A stretch of 32,435 nucleotides of DNA from Lysobacteraceae bacterium PS02065 (GCA_029959555.1 JASCPI010000053.1:1-32435); one strand, 5' to 3'. Shown: positions 1-9,864, numbered from the stretch's first letter. Numbers and translations: made by a program. Notes: generated by a model from the letters alone, not told the origin.

Positions 1-277
1 GCTCGCCGGGGTAGGAACGCAGCGTCAGCGGCACCCGCAGGCGCACGTCGCACTCGTTGTAGGTGGCCGTGCCGCCGGGAGCACGCAGCGTCACCGTGTC
101 GCCCGTGCGCGCCACGCCGTTGCTCGTCGCGAGTACGCGCTTGACCGTACGGAAGGGCGTCTGCTGGGAGCCCGTACCGGTCGAGTCGTTGCCCGTCGGG
201 GAAACGAACCACTCCACCGCGTGGAGCGGCGTCGACGCGAGCGCCAGGAAAGTCGTCAGGAGCAGATTGCGGGTCAT
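1..277 (-). CDS. Exported parallel beta-helix protein (N-terminal part only)
   Basis: The first 92 codons of a minus-strand gene that runs off the left window edge. The ATG at 277-275 follows a GAGG about 9 nt upstream. The product opens with a signal peptide (MTRN, hydrophobic LLLTTFLALAS, predicted cut after PLHA), so it is exported. The mature start reads WFVSPTGNDSTGTGS then TPFRTVKRVL. This is the typical opening of right-handed parallel beta-helix / pectate-lyase-like proteins (DUF1565-type), where a GNDS motif is followed by a T-[IV] segment beginning the first coil. It probably binds or cleaves polysaccharide at the cell surface or outside the cell. The catalytic part is outside the window, so substrate and activity cannot be judged. 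Confidence 0.7.
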   Translation of the reverse strand, partial: MTRNLLLTTFLALASTPLHAVEWFVSPTGNDSTGTGSQQTPFRTVKRVLATSNGVARTGDTVTLRAPGGTATYNECDVRLRVPLTLRSYPGE

Positions 278-591
278 GCGTGGATCCTCGCCATGCCTCG
301 CGCTCATGACGTCCTCGATGGAAACACGGGGATGCGGCGCGGGTCGCGGCGAATGATCCAGCCGCGAAACCGACCCGTTCGTGAACCCGGCCACAGACCT
401 TCCCCATCTGTGGGCGAGTACGCGAAATCGTATCGCGGATTCGGTGAAACCGTCGACATTCGGCTTCGAAAAGAAAGGTGTCCAGACGTCCATAAGAGCC
501 TCCGAACCCCTGCCGGAGACTCTGCTAGGCTGCGCGGCCGGCGCCCCGGCAGCCCCTCCCCCACCCTCTCCGCGCCACAAGGAACGCCCCC
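278..591. promoter_or_regulatory. Divergent intergenic region with a 7-bp hairpin
   Basis: The 314 bases between the beta-helix gene (leftward) and the PLP decarboxylase gene (rightward) hold no convincing gene and must carry both promoters. A perfect inverted repeat, CCACAGA at 391-397 and TCTGTGG at 407-413 with a 9-nt loop, could be an operator. No confident -35/-10 pair could be picked by eye. The decarboxylase ribosome binding site AAGGA is at 579-583. Confidence 0.4.
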
Positions 592-1839
592 GTGAGCACC
601 GTTTCCCCGTCTCCCGCCGCCTGGTCCGGCAGCGACCCGTGGCCCCGCGACGCCTCGGGTGAACTCCTCGTCGGCGGTCAGCCACTGGCGCGCGTCGTCG
701 ACGCGGTCGGCAGCACGCCGTGCTACCTCTACGATCGTGGACGCCTGACCCGGCGCGCGCGCGCCCTGCGCGAGGCGTTTCCCGCAGGCGTCCTGCTGCA
801 CTACGCGATGAAGGCCAACCCGATGCCGGCGCTGGTCTGCCACATGGCGACGCTCGTCGACGGCCTCGACGTGGCCTCGGCCGGCGAGCTGCGCGTCGCG
901 CTCGACACCGGCATGCCCGCCGAACACATCAGCTTCGCCGGACCCGGCAAGTCCGACCGCGAGCTCGAGCAGGCCCACGCCGCCGGCATCCTCGTCAACC
1001 TCGAGTCGTTCCGCGAGATCGGCGTGCTCGCACGCGCCAGCGAGCGCAGCGGCACGCGCGCACGCGTCGCGGTGCGCGTGAACCTGCCGTTCGAGCTCAA
1101 GGCCTCGGGCATGAAGATGAGCGGCGGCGCGCGCCAGTTCGGCATCGATGCCGAACTCGTGCCGGACATGCTGCGCGCGATCAGGGAGGCCGACCTCGCC
1201 TTCGAGGGCTTCCACATGTTCGCGGGCTCGCAGAACCTGCGTCACGCGGCGATCGTCGAAGCGCAGGCCAAGTGCTACGACCAGGCGCTCGAATGGAGCG
1301 ACCTGTTCCCGTCCCCCGTGCGCAGCCTCAACCTCGGCGGCGGCTTCGGCATCCCGTACACGCCGACCGAAGCGCCGCTCGATCTCGCCCCCGTGCTCGA
1401 CAACCTCGCTGCGCTCGCCGAGCGCGCGGGCAAGGACCTGCCCGGCGCGCATCTGGTGATCGAACTCGGCCGCTACCTCGTCGGCGAGGCCGGCGTCTAC
1501 GTGACGCGCGTGGTGGACCGCAAGATCTCGCGCGGCCAGGTGTTCCTCGTCGTCGACGGCGGCATGCACCACCATCTCGCCGCGTCGGGCAACTTCGGCC
1601 AGGTCCTGCGCCGCAACTACCCGGTCGCGGTCAGCGCCTCGGGCGCGGGCGGCGAGCGCGAGGTCGCGAGCGTGGTCGGCCCGCTGTGCACGCCGCTCGA
1701 CCTGCTCGCCGACCGCATGGAACTCGACCATGCCGAACCGGGCGACCTCGTCGCGGTGTTCCAGTCCGGCGCCTACGGACGCAGCGCGAGCCCGCGTGCG
1801 TTCCTGAGCCACCCGGACGCGGCCGAGGCGCTGGTCTGA
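592..1839 (+). CDS. PLP-dependent decarboxylase, exosortase A system-associated
   Basis: A 415-residue fold-type III PLP enzyme of the diaminopimelate/ornithine decarboxylase group. It matches in length and motifs the subfamily found at exosortase A loci (TIGR03099 type). The PLP lysine is in HYAMKANP (about K74). The glycine loop LGGGFGIPY, which holds the PLP phosphate, lies near residue 245, and the active-site cysteine is in VVGPLCTPLD near residue 360. It should decarboxylate an amino-acid-like substrate in the cytoplasm; the true substrate of this subfamily is not known to me. The start is GTG at 592, chosen because AAGGA sits 8 nt upstream. It converges on the acyl-CoA ligase gene, 40 nt away, with a shared hairpin between them. 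Its usual partners (AMP ligase and carrier protein) are the opposing operon, so a common pathway is likely. Confidence 0.88.
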   Translation: MSTVSPSPAAWSGSDPWPRDASGELLVGGQPLARVVDAVGSTPCYLYDRGRLTRRARALREAFPAGVLLHYAMKANPMPALVCHMATLVDGLDVASAGELRVALDTGMPAEHISFAGPGKSDRELEQAHAAGILVNLESFREIGVLARASERSGTRARVAVRVNLPFELKASGMKMSGGARQFGIDAELVPDMLRAIREADLAFEGFHMFAGSQNLRHAAIVEAQAKCYDQALEWSDLFPSPVRSLNLGGGFGIPYTPTEAPLDLAPVLDNLAALAERAGKDLPGAHLVIELGRYLVGEAGVYVTRVVDRKISRGQVFLVVDGGMHHHLAASGNFGQVLRRNYPVAVSASGAGGEREVASVVGPLCTPLDLLADRMELDHAEPGDLVAVFQSGAYGRSASPRAFLSHPDAAEALV

Positions 1840-1844
1840 TCGAA

Positions 1845-1874
1845 GCGGATCGGCGCGATACCGCGCCGATCCGC
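1845..1874. terminator. Bidirectional hairpin terminator between convergent genes
   Basis: A perfect 13-bp inverted repeat: GCGGATCGGCGCG at 1845-1857 and its complement at 1862-1874, with a 4-nt loop ATAC. It lies in the 40-nt gap between two convergent stop codons. GGTTT follows on the plus strand and CTTCG on the minus strand, so it can act as a hairpin terminator in both directions, although the T-tracts are weak. Confidence 0.75.
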
Positions 1875-1879
1875 CGGTT

Positions 1880-3454
1880 TCACTCGTCGTCGGCCGGCAG
1901 CACGCGGCCTTCGGCTTCTGCCTGCAGCGCGGCGCGGCGGATCTTGCCGGTGCCGGTCTTGGGCAGCGCCGTGCGGAACTCGACCTCGCGCGGGATCATG
2001 AAATCCTCGAGGTGGGCGCGGCAGTGCGCGATGATGTCGCGCGCCTCGATCTTCACGTCCTCGGCGATCACGACGATCGCCTTGAGCGACTTGCCGAGCA
2101 CGTCGTCGGGCACGCCGACGATGGCCGCCTCGCGGATGCCCTCGAGCGCGTAGAGGACGTTCTCGATCTCCTTCGGGCTGACCTTCTCGCCGCGCGACTT
2201 GATGATGTCGTCCTTGCGGCCGACGAAGTAGCAGAAACCCTCGTCGTCCATGCGGAACAGGTCGCCCGTGTGCAGCACCTTCTCCCACGGGTAGCGGCCC
2301 TGCTTGAGCGTGCGCGCGGTCGCTTCCTCGTTGCGCCAGTAGCCCTGCATGACGTGGCCACCGCGCACGACGAGCTCGCCGACCGTACCGGCCGGCACCG
2401 GTTTGCCGTCGTCGTCGGCGACCCACACCTCGGTGCCCGGGATCGCGATGCCGACGCTGTCGGGGCGCTTGGCGAGCTGTTCCGGCGGCAGGTAGGTGCA
2501 GCGCTTGGACTCGGTCATGCCGTACATCGAGAACACCTGCGCCTCGGGGAACAGGCCCTGCAGCGCGAGGATGTGCGCCGGGGGCAGCGCGGCCGCGGTG
2601 TTGGTCAGGTAGCGCACGCTGCGCGCCCAGTCCGGGTTGAAGTTGCGCAGCTGCACGATCAGCGCCGCCATCGTCGGCACGAGCGGGAAGCCCGTGACCT
2701 TCTCCGAGGCGAGCATCGGCAGGATCTTCTGCGGGAACGCGAACGACTTCTCGAGCACCAGCGTCGCGCCGACCTTCACGCACATGAGCAGCTGGTAGAG
2801 GCCGTAGTCGAACGCGAGCGGCAGCACGCTGAGCACGACGTCGTCGGCGCGCGAGCCGAGGTAGGTGGTGATCGACGTGGCCGCGTGGACCATGTTCTTG
2901 TGCGTCATCATGACGCCCTTCGGATGGCCCGTGGACCCCGAGGTGTAGACGAGCATCGCAAGGTCGATGTCGAGGCCGGCCGGCGCGAGCGGCGCCTGCG
3001 TGGCGAGCAATTCGTCCCAGCCGATGCGCGGCGTCGTGCCGGCGGCATCGTCGGCACCTTCGCCGACGACGACCACGCGGCGCACGCTCGGCGCCTGCGC
3101 GGCCGCGACGAGCGCGGCGGGCAGCAGGCTGGCCTGCGTGACCAGCACCGAGGCCTCGCAGTTGTTGAGCACGTAGGCGAGCTTCTCGGCCTTCGTGGTC
3201 GGGTTGATCACGCTGAAGATGCCGCCGGCACGCAAGGTGCCGAAGATCGCCACGGCGGTTTCGACGCGGTTGTCGAGGAACAGCACGCAGCGCTCGCCGT
3301 TGGCGAAGCCGGTCGCGCCGACGAGGCCGCCGGCGAAGCGGTCGGCCAGCGCGTCGAACTCGGCGTAGCTCGTGCGCTCGCCGCCGGCGACGATCGCCGT
3401 GCGCGACGGATCGCGCTGCGCGCTGTCGCGCAGGAACTGCTCGTAGCGGTTCAT
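1880..3454 (-). CDS. AMP-forming acyl-CoA ligase, exosortase A system-associated
   Basis: A 524-residue member of the ANL superfamily, closest to the acyl-CoA ligase found at exosortase A loci (TIGR03098 type). The ATP-binding P-loop TSGSTGHPKG is at residues 171-180. MYGMTES (A5) follows in the middle, HTGDLF (A7) later, and the C-terminal catalytic lysine is in PKTGTGKIRR (K504). It should adenylate a carboxylic acid and pass it to CoA or, given the neighbour, to the acyl carrier protein encoded just upstream. Start: ATG at 3454 (MNRYEQF). It shares ATGA with the carrier-protein stop, so the two are translationally coupled. The frame stays open to 3577, but the extra residues are arginine-rich and overlap the carrier gene. 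No motif is missing, so the enzyme looks active. Confidence 0.9.
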   Translation of the reverse strand: MNRYEQFLRDSAQRDPSRTAIVAGGERTSYAEFDALADRFAGGLVGATGFANGERCVLFLDNRVETAVAIFGTLRAGGIFSVINPTTKAEKLAYVLNNCEASVLVTQASLLPAALVAAAQAPSVRRVVVVGEGADDAAGTTPRIGWDELLATQAPLAPAGLDIDLAMLVYTSGSTGHPKGVMMTHKNMVHAATSITTYLGSRADDVVLSVLPLAFDYGLYQLLMCVKVGATLVLEKSFAFPQKILPMLASEKVTGFPLVPTMAALIVQLRNFNPDWARSVRYLTNTAAALPPAHILALQGLFPEAQVFSMYGMTESKRCTYLPPEQLAKRPDSVGIAIPGTEVWVADDDGKPVPAGTVGELVVRGGHVMQGYWRNEEATARTLKQGRYPWEKVLHTGDLFRMDDEGFCYFVGRKDDIIKSRGEKVSPKEIENVLYALEGIREAAIVGVPDDVLGKSLKAIVVIAEDVKIEARDIIAHCRAHLEDFMIPREVEFRTALPKTGTGKIRRAALQAEAEGRVLPADDE

Positions 3455-3714
3455 GCGTCGAGCCCCGCGTCGCGGCGCTTGCCCTCGACATAGGCGGTCA
3501 GGCGGGCGATGCCGTCGAGGTTCTCGGGCACCACGTCGTCGTCGTCGACGACGATCTCGAACTCCTGTTCGAGCCACGTCACCAGGGTCAGCACGCCGAT
3601 CGAATCGATCACGCCGGCGTCGAACAGGCTGGTGCCGGCATCGAGCTCGGTGCCGGCCTGGGTCGGGAAGGTCTCGTGGATGAAGGCGCGGATGCGGGCC
3701 TGGATCGTTTCCAT
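3451..3714 (-). CDS. Acyl carrier protein
   Basis: An 87-residue acidic protein with the phosphopantetheine attachment motif DSIG (Ser38 in AGVIDSIGVL), followed by the helix WLEQEFEIVVDDDDVV typical of carrier proteins. The serine should be modified by a phosphopantetheinyl transferase and carry an acyl or aminoacyl group as a thioester. Its stop overlaps the ATG of the acyl-CoA ligase by 4 nt, which strongly suggests the ligase loads this carrier. It is a dedicated carrier rather than the fatty-acid-synthesis AcpP, judging from its place in an exosortase-type operon and its DSIG rather than DSLD motif. The ATG at 3714 has only a weak purine-rich stretch (GGAA) upstream. Confidence 0.88.
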   Translation of the reverse strand: METIQARIRAFIHETFPTQAGTELDAGTSLFDAGVIDSIGVLTLVTWLEQEFEIVVDDDDVVPENLDGIARLTAYVEGKRRDAGLDA

Positions 3715-3784
3715 GGAGGTTCCGGGTCTTGGAAGGTGGAGTATGTCGACGCGGGCGGCACGCGGCCGCCGTCTGCGGCGACGG

Positions 3785-4537
3785 TCAGGAAGCGGGCGGC
3801 GGCGTCGCTTCGGCGGTCGCGGCCTCGCCGGGACGCGGCAGTGTACCGACCCTGCGCGCGGGATTGCCGGCGACGATCGTGTACGGGGCCACGGTTCCGG
3901 AGACGATCGAACGCGCCGCCACGATGCTGCCCTCGCCGATCTCGGCGCCGGGCAGGATCATCGCGCCGTTGCCGATCCAGACGTTGTCGTGCACGACGAT
4001 CGCCTTGACGTCGTCGTCCGACGGCGGCGCGCCGGCCTTGCGCAGTTCCGGATCGCTGGCGTGGCCGCCCGAATCGCGGAACGACACGTTGGCGGCGATC
4101 TGCACGTGCGCGCCGATGCGGATCTCGCGGCCGACCACGAAGCTGGTGCCATGGGCGACGTCGGTATGCGCGCCGATCACGAGGCGCGGCCGCGCGACGA
4201 AGCTCGCCGCGAAATTGATCGACACCTTGCCGTCGAAGCGCGCGTAGTCCTCGAGCACGAGCTCGCCGCGGCCGATCACCCACGGCACGTAGATGCCCGC
4301 GGTGACGCCGCGACCGACCCGCGTCGCGTAGGCCTTGAGCAGCGGCTCGGCGATGAACTTGCTGCGCACGAAGAACACCACCGCACGCAGCGCGAGGAAC
4401 ACCCACAGCATCGGCAGCACGACCACGCGCGGCGCCGGCAGCGTGAAATGCACGAGGCGCTTGCGCAGCCCGCGCGCGGCGCGTGCGAGCGGATGCGGCG
4501 AACGCGCGGCCCATTGCCGCCACGAGGTGCCGCTCAT
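3785..4537 (-). CDS. Hexapeptide-repeat (left-handed beta-helix) acyltransferase
   Basis: A 250-residue protein. The N-terminal third has a hydrophobic segment (about residues 38-58, VVVLPMLWVFLALRAVVFFV) that may attach it to the inner membrane. From about residue 75 it shows imperfect hexapeptide repeats (IVVHDNVWIGNGA, ILPGAEIGEGSIVAA) and ends with the family signature VAGNPARRVG. This is the WbbJ/maltose-O-acetyltransferase type that moves an acetyl or other acyl group from a CoA or carrier to a sugar hydroxyl. The likely histidine base is in DSGGHASD. The ATG at 4537 overlaps the sugar-transferase stop by 4 nt (ATGA), so it probably decorates the same glycan. An acyl group delivered by the carrier protein 70 nt downstream is a possible donor (inference). 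Confidence 0.82.
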   Translation of the reverse strand: MSGTSWRQWAARSPHPLARAARGLRKRLVHFTLPAPRVVVLPMLWVFLALRAVVFFVRSKFIAEPLLKAYATRVGRGVTAGIYVPWVIGRGELVLEDYARFDGKVSINFAASFVARPRLVIGAHTDVAHGTSFVVGREIRIGAHVQIAANVSFRDSGGHASDPELRKAGAPPSDDDVKAIVVHDNVWIGNGAMILPGAEIGEGSIVAARSIVSGTVAPYTIVAGNPARRVGTLPRPGEAATAEATPPPAS

Positions 4538-5934
4538 CGTGCGCCGCGCCGGAAGATCACGATCTCGACCGTCTGGATCAGGATCATGAGGTCGAGCATG
4601 AGGTTGTGGTTCTTGACGTAGAAGATGTCGTACTTGAGCTTCTCGGCCGCATCCTCCTCGGTCGCGCCGTACGGATAGTTCAGCTGCGCCCAGCCGGCGA
4701 GGCCCGGCTTCACGCAGTGGCGCAGCTCGTAGTAGCGGATCTTCTGCGCGAGCTCGGCGACGAACTGCGGACGCTCGGGACGCGGCCCGATCAGGCTCAT
4801 GTCGCCACGCAGCACGTTCCACAGCTGCGGCAGCTCGTCGATGCGCACCTTGCGGATGAAGCGGCCGACGCGCGTGACGCGATCGTCGCCTGCGGTCGCC
4901 CAGCGCGCGACGCCATCCTTCTCGGCATCGGTGCGCATGCTGCGGAACTTGATCAGCGGGAACGGGCGGCCGCGTTCGCCGACACGCTCCTGGCGGTACA
5001 GGATCGGCGCACCGCGCCCGGACTCGAGGCGGATCGCGATCACCGCGCCGAGCATCAGCGGCCACGACAGCAGCAGCACGATGAGCGCGGTGACCACGTC
5101 GAACGCACGCTTGCTGAAACGACGCAGCGGCGTCGCGTCGAAACCCGCCGAGAACACCAGCCACGACGGCTCGATGAGGCCGAGCTTGACCTTGCCGAGC
5201 TCGCGCTCGAAGAACGTGATGAGGTCGATCACGGCGATGCCGAGCTGGCGGCATTCCAGCAACTGCTCCATCGGCAGCTGGCCGCGGCGGTCGTCCGGAC
5301 CGACGACGATCTCGTTGATGCCCATGCGCTGCGCGTACGCCGCCAGCGACTCGCCGACGTCGACGACCTCGTTCTCGGGCACCGCGAGCGTCTCGCCCGG
5401 CATCGGCATGAAGCCGACGAGGTTGAAGCCGCGGCGGTCGACGCGACGGCGCATGCGCTGCGTGACCATCGCCGCGCGGCGTCCCGAGCCGATCACGAGC
5501 ACGCGGCGCTTGAGCGCCTCGACATCGACGAGGCGCATGAACACGGCGCGGAACACGAGCAGCGTCGGGAATCCGATCAGCATCGCGAGGCCGAGCACGC
5601 CGCGGCCGATGTAGAGCTGCGGGATCACGTAGTACAGCATCGCCACGGCGATCCAGCCGAACACGAAGCCGACCAGCTGCCGCGCGAACATGCCGAACCA
5701 GCTCTCGCGCAGACGGGGCTGGTAAAGCCCAAGCGCCGCCATCGCACCGATCAGCACGCCCGCGAACAGCAGCGCGCGCACGAACAGGTACTCCGAGTGC
5801 AGCGCGATCGAGCCCGGCTCGTTCCAGTAGCGCACGTGCAGTGCCACGATCATGGTCAGCACGAGCAGTGTGAATTCACAGCCCGCCAGCAGCAGCAGCC
5901 AGCGCGCACCTTGTTCACGCAGGAAACGGATCAT
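4534..5934 (-). CDS. Polyprenyl-phosphate sugar-phosphate transferase, XrtA/PEP-CTERM type
   Basis: An inner-membrane enzyme of the bacterial sugar transferase family that starts exopolysaccharide synthesis by moving a sugar phosphate onto undecaprenyl phosphate. It has four N-terminal membrane helices, a nucleotide-binding-like region (RRVLVIGSGRRA), then a fifth helix and the catalytic domain. Catalytic-domain motifs are KRAFD, PLIKFRSMR, RIDELPQLWNV, MSLIGPRPE and KPGLAGWAQ, all intact. Overall it resembles the transferase of exosortase loci (TIGR03013 type). I chose ATG at 5934 (MIRFLREQ, 466 residues) because GGAGGGG lies just upstream and family members begin this way. A second good start is ATG at 6012 (492 residues) behind AGGGGGG; start choice is open. 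First gene of the minus-strand operon. Confidence 0.88.
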   Translation of the reverse strand: MIRFLREQGARWLLLLAGCEFTLLVLTMIVALHVRYWNEPGSIALHSEYLFVRALLFAGVLIGAMAALGLYQPRLRESWFGMFARQLVGFVFGWIAVAMLYYVIPQLYIGRGVLGLAMLIGFPTLLVFRAVFMRLVDVEALKRRVLVIGSGRRAAMVTQRMRRRVDRRGFNLVGFMPMPGETLAVPENEVVDVGESLAAYAQRMGINEIVVGPDDRRGQLPMEQLLECRQLGIAVIDLITFFERELGKVKLGLIEPSWLVFSAGFDATPLRRFSKRAFDVVTALIVLLLSWPLMLGAVIAIRLESGRGAPILYRQERVGERGRPFPLIKFRSMRTDAEKDGVARWATAGDDRVTRVGRFIRKVRIDELPQLWNVLRGDMSLIGPRPERPQFVAELAQKIRYYELRHCVKPGLAGWAQLNYPYGATEEDAAEKLKYDIFYVKNHNLMLDLMILIQTVEIVIFRRGAR

Positions 5935-6317
5935 CCACCCCTCCAGGATCCCGACCGGCCTCGCTTCCGGCGACGCATTCGGATCGGGTTCGCGATATTC
6001 GGCGGAACGCATTGACAGCCCCCCTGGGCCCCGTTGATTCTGTGACGCAATTCTCACATTACCGGCGGATCTTGTCGCCCCCATGAACCGTGCCACCGCC
6101 TCGACCCGACCGCGGCGCCTTTCCCCGGGGTACACGCTGGTCCCAGACCTCCCCGGATCAAGCGGTGCCGCGCGCGTCGGGCTATCGGGATCCGGTCTCG
6201 CCCTTTCGGCGCCCCCGGTCTGCCCGCGCGCCGCCATGCCGACCGTTTATCATTCATGTTTCGTGCCGCCGCCGGTCTCCGGTGGTACCCGTCGCCCCTC
6301 TCGAGAAAGGAATTCCC
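5935..6317. promoter_or_regulatory. Divergent region between the sugar transferase operon and glmS
   Basis: It holds the alternative transferase start (ATG at 6012 with AGGGGGG upstream) and the promoters of both flanking units. A TATCAT at about 6247, some 65 nt before glmS, could be a -10 box, but no matching -35 was found. The glmS ribosome binding site AAAGGA is at about 6306-6311. No gene was seen. The frame opposite glmS that extends here is arginine/alanine-rich and not credible. Confidence 0.4.
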
Positions 6318-8150
<1,833 letters not shown>

Positions 8151-8153
8151 GGC

Positions 8154-8199
8154 AACGCCCCACGCCGCCGGGCGGACCGCCCTAGAGCGTGGGGCGGTT
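8154..8199 (+). terminator. glmS terminator hairpin
   Basis: A 10-bp perfect stem, CGCCCCACGC at 8156-8165 with GCGTGGGGCG at 8187-8196, flanked by AA on the left and GTT on the right. The loop contains its own GC-rich inverted repeat (GGGCGG / CCGCCC). It starts 5 nt after the glmS stop. The T-run is short, so termination strength is uncertain. Confidence 0.7.
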
Positions 8200-8574
8200 C
8201 CTGCGACGAAATGAACACACGCGTCGCAACGATCGTGGCGATCACGCGCCATCGCTGTGCGAATCATGGCGACCACGAAAACCTCACCCCTTGGCGTCAT
8301 CAAACGCCTGGTAAGACCTAATTAAGTCTCAAATAAGTTCTTCAAGTCTCCAAAATTCAGGCTCAGGGCTAGGCAGCCTCGATAATTAACTCTCCAAATC
8401 ATGGGGCTGACCCTTGCCGTCTTCGCTCCGCAGCTCCGCGTAGCGTTCTTCGGTCGGGAGAGCCTGTCGAGACTGCGAAATGCTCACAGCCAGGCAGGAC
8501 TCCGGCGATTTCAATCGCTTGCGCCGCTCCTAGTGCTACTGACGCCATTAGCTGGCATCTCGCGGGCGGCCAAT
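8200..8574. other. AT-richer intergenic stretch without a gene
   Basis: About 375 bases between the glmS terminator and the insertion sequence. An inverted repeat, TGCGACG at 8202-8208 and CGTCGCA at 8222-8228, opens it. Around 8290-8400 the base composition drops clearly below the surroundings, with short AAGTCTC direct repeats and stretches such as GATAATTAACTC. No frame looks coding on either strand. It probably is debris of earlier insertions downstream of glmS. Confidence 0.5.
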
Positions 8575-8586
8575 TGACCCACCCCC
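8575..8586 (+). repeat. Left terminal inverted repeat of the IS
   Basis: TGACCCACCCCC, identical to the reverse complement of 9804-9815. Beyond these 12 bases the two ends diverge. Confidence 0.9.
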
Positions 8587-8599
8587 GAAACCAGTCGCA

Positions 8600-9430
8600 T
8601 CAGTCGGTAGAGATTTCGGCCTTCTTCGGCATCTGCGAATTCGCTTGGGCCCCGTGTTCTCGGGCAAATTCCGCAGGGGTTTTCCAACCCAGTGCAGTGC
8701 GGGGGCGCTGCTCGTTATAGAAGCTTCACCACGCGTCGATTTTGCGCCGAGCGTCGGCCAGCGACAAGAACCAATGCTCATTCAAGCACTCCTGCCGCAA
8801 GCGGCCGTTGAAGCTTTCCACCAACGCGTTGTCCGTAGGCGTCCCGCGACGTGAGAAATCCAGTTCCACGCCGTTCTCGTAGGCCCAGCGGTCCATCACC
8901 TTCCCCGCGAACTCGCTTCCGTTGTCCACCTTGATTGCCGCCGGCTTGCCGCGTTCGGCGACCAGCCGCGTCATCGCCTCAGCGACGTGCTCACCTCGAA
9001 GGGATTGGTCCACGAGGATGTCCAGGCGTTCGCGCGTGAAGTGGTCCACCACCGTCAGCAAGCGGAAGCGACGCCCATCGAACAGCGCGTCACTGACGAA
9101 GTCCATGCCCCAGAGTGTATTGGGCGCTGTAGACAGCTTGATCGGTTGCCGCTTGCGGACGCTGCGATTGCGACGAGGCCGATAGTGCCGCAACGATAGG
9201 CCTTCTTCCTTGTAGATGCGATGCACCCGCTTGTGGTTGTCCCGCCAGCCTTCGCGACGCAACATCACGAAGACGCGTTCGCATCCGTAGTGGACGCGCG
9301 CTTGCGTGATCTCGCGCATCCGGAGGCGGAGGGCGCTGCTGTCGCGTGCCTTGGCCTTGTACGAGAACGACGAGCGCGACATCTCCATGATCCGCAACGC
9401 ACGCCGCTCGCTCACGCCGAAAAGCTCCAT
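8600..9430 (-). pseudogene. IS3-family transposase orfB with premature stop
   Basis: DDE transposase part of the IS. From ATG at 9430 it reads MELFGVSERRA, then the HTH_21 region, then the rve core with D in WGMDFVSD, D in KVDNGSEF and E in ALVESFNGRL. An in-frame TGA at 8728-8726 interrupts it after KIDAW. Past that stop the same frame continues for 41 codons with the conserved family ending SFYNEQRPRTALGWKTPAEF, up to TGA at 8600-8602. Relatives usually have an arginine at this position, so a CGA-to-TGA change is the simplest explanation (inference). The three catalytic acids lie before the stop, but the conserved C-terminus is lost. It is normally made as an OrfAB fusion by frameshifting from orfA. 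Confidence 0.88.
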
Positions 9431-9465
9431 CCGTCGGCCTACCCAGTCGCGCTTCTGGGCAGGCC

Positions 9466-9732
9466 TCAGAGCTTTTTTGCGACGACGTCCTGCAGCATCG
9501 CCTTGTCCAGACTCAGGTCGGCGACCAGCTGCTTGAGCTTACGGTTTTCATCCTCCAGCAGCCGAAGGCGCTTGAGCTCCGAAGGACCCAACCCGCCGTA
9601 TTTCTTGCGCCAGACGTAGTACGTCGCCTCAGCGATGCCCATCTTGCGGCAGATCTCGCCGACCGTCGTTCCAAGCTCAGCTTGCTTGAGCGCATACGCG
9701 ATCTGTTCTTCGGTGAAGCGGGACTTCTTCAT
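9466..9732 (-). CDS. IS3-family OrfA (helix-turn-helix)
   Basis: An 88-residue IS407-type OrfA. Residues 1-50 form a helix-turn-helix (TEEQIAYALKQAELG, EICRKMGIAEATYYVWRKKY) that binds the IS ends. A leucine-zipper-like coiled coil (LKRLRLLEDENRKLKQLVADL) for oligomerisation ends near the slippery codons. Start: ATG at 9732, as in relatives. The frame stays open through a GTG at 9816, but that would begin at the inverted repeat itself. Its 3' end carries A_AAA_AAG. It looks intact, so it could still bind ends and act as a repressor even if OrfB is dead. Confidence 0.9.
   Translation of the reverse strand: MKKSRFTEEQIAYALKQAELGTTVGEICRKMGIAEATYYVWRKKYGGLGPSELKRLRLLEDENRKLKQLVADLSLDKAMLQDVVAKKL
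9472..9478 (-). other. -1 programmed frameshift site of the IS
   Basis: On the minus strand the sequence reads GTC GCA AAA AAG CTC TGA, a canonical A_AAA_AAG slippery heptamer two codons before the orfA stop. A -1 shift gives K-K-A-L-R-P-A-Q-K-R-D-W-V-G-R-R then MELFG, joining orfA to orfB without a gap. This is the usual IS3 mechanism. Confidence 0.85.
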
Positions 9733-9803
9733 CGCCTGATTCCTCGTTTGCCACGGGACCCATGCGGGAGCGAAGTCTCTACTTAAGATTGGCCCGGTTA
9801 TCA

Positions 9804-9815
9804 GGGGGTGGGTCA
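9804..9815 (-). repeat. Right terminal inverted repeat of the IS
   Basis: GGGGGTGGGTCA on the plus strand, the exact complement of the left end. The helicase stop codon is 49 nt to the right, so the IS did not interrupt that gene. Confidence 0.9.
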
Positions 9816-9864
9816 CGCGGACAGTTGCTCGCGCCGGTGGTCAATCCCCGCTGCGCGATGAGAC

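Larger units (their letters stand above)
8575..9815 (-). mobile_element. IS3-family insertion sequence (IS407-like), defective
   Basis: A 1241-bp element bounded by 12-bp perfect terminal inverted repeats beginning TG and ending CA. It has the two-frame orfA/orfB layout with a -1 slippery site. OrfA opens with MKKSRFTEEQI and contains GGLGPSELKRLR, the hallmark of the IS407 subgroup. OrfB has the DDE integrase core. The last part of orfB is cut off by an in-frame TGA, so the copy is probably immobile. No target duplication is visible: CAAT lies left of the element and CGCG right of it, where this subgroup normally leaves 4 bp. That suggests decay or rearrangement at one flank. Confidence 0.93.

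Noticed and set aside
5935..6237. Upstream starts of the sugar transferase at 6237 and 6012
   Set aside because: 6237 adds shadow-like residues. 6012 has a fair ribosome binding site and remains possible, but 5934 fits the family start and has GGAGGGG.
8151..8574. A Tn7-like element end after glmS
   Set aside because: No TGTGGGCGG-like end, no 22-bp binding-site repeats and no tns genes were seen; only the location fits.
9733..9816. GTG at 9816 as start of the IS orfA
   Set aside because: It would begin in the terminal repeat and use one base outside the element; relatives start at MKKSRFTEEQ.
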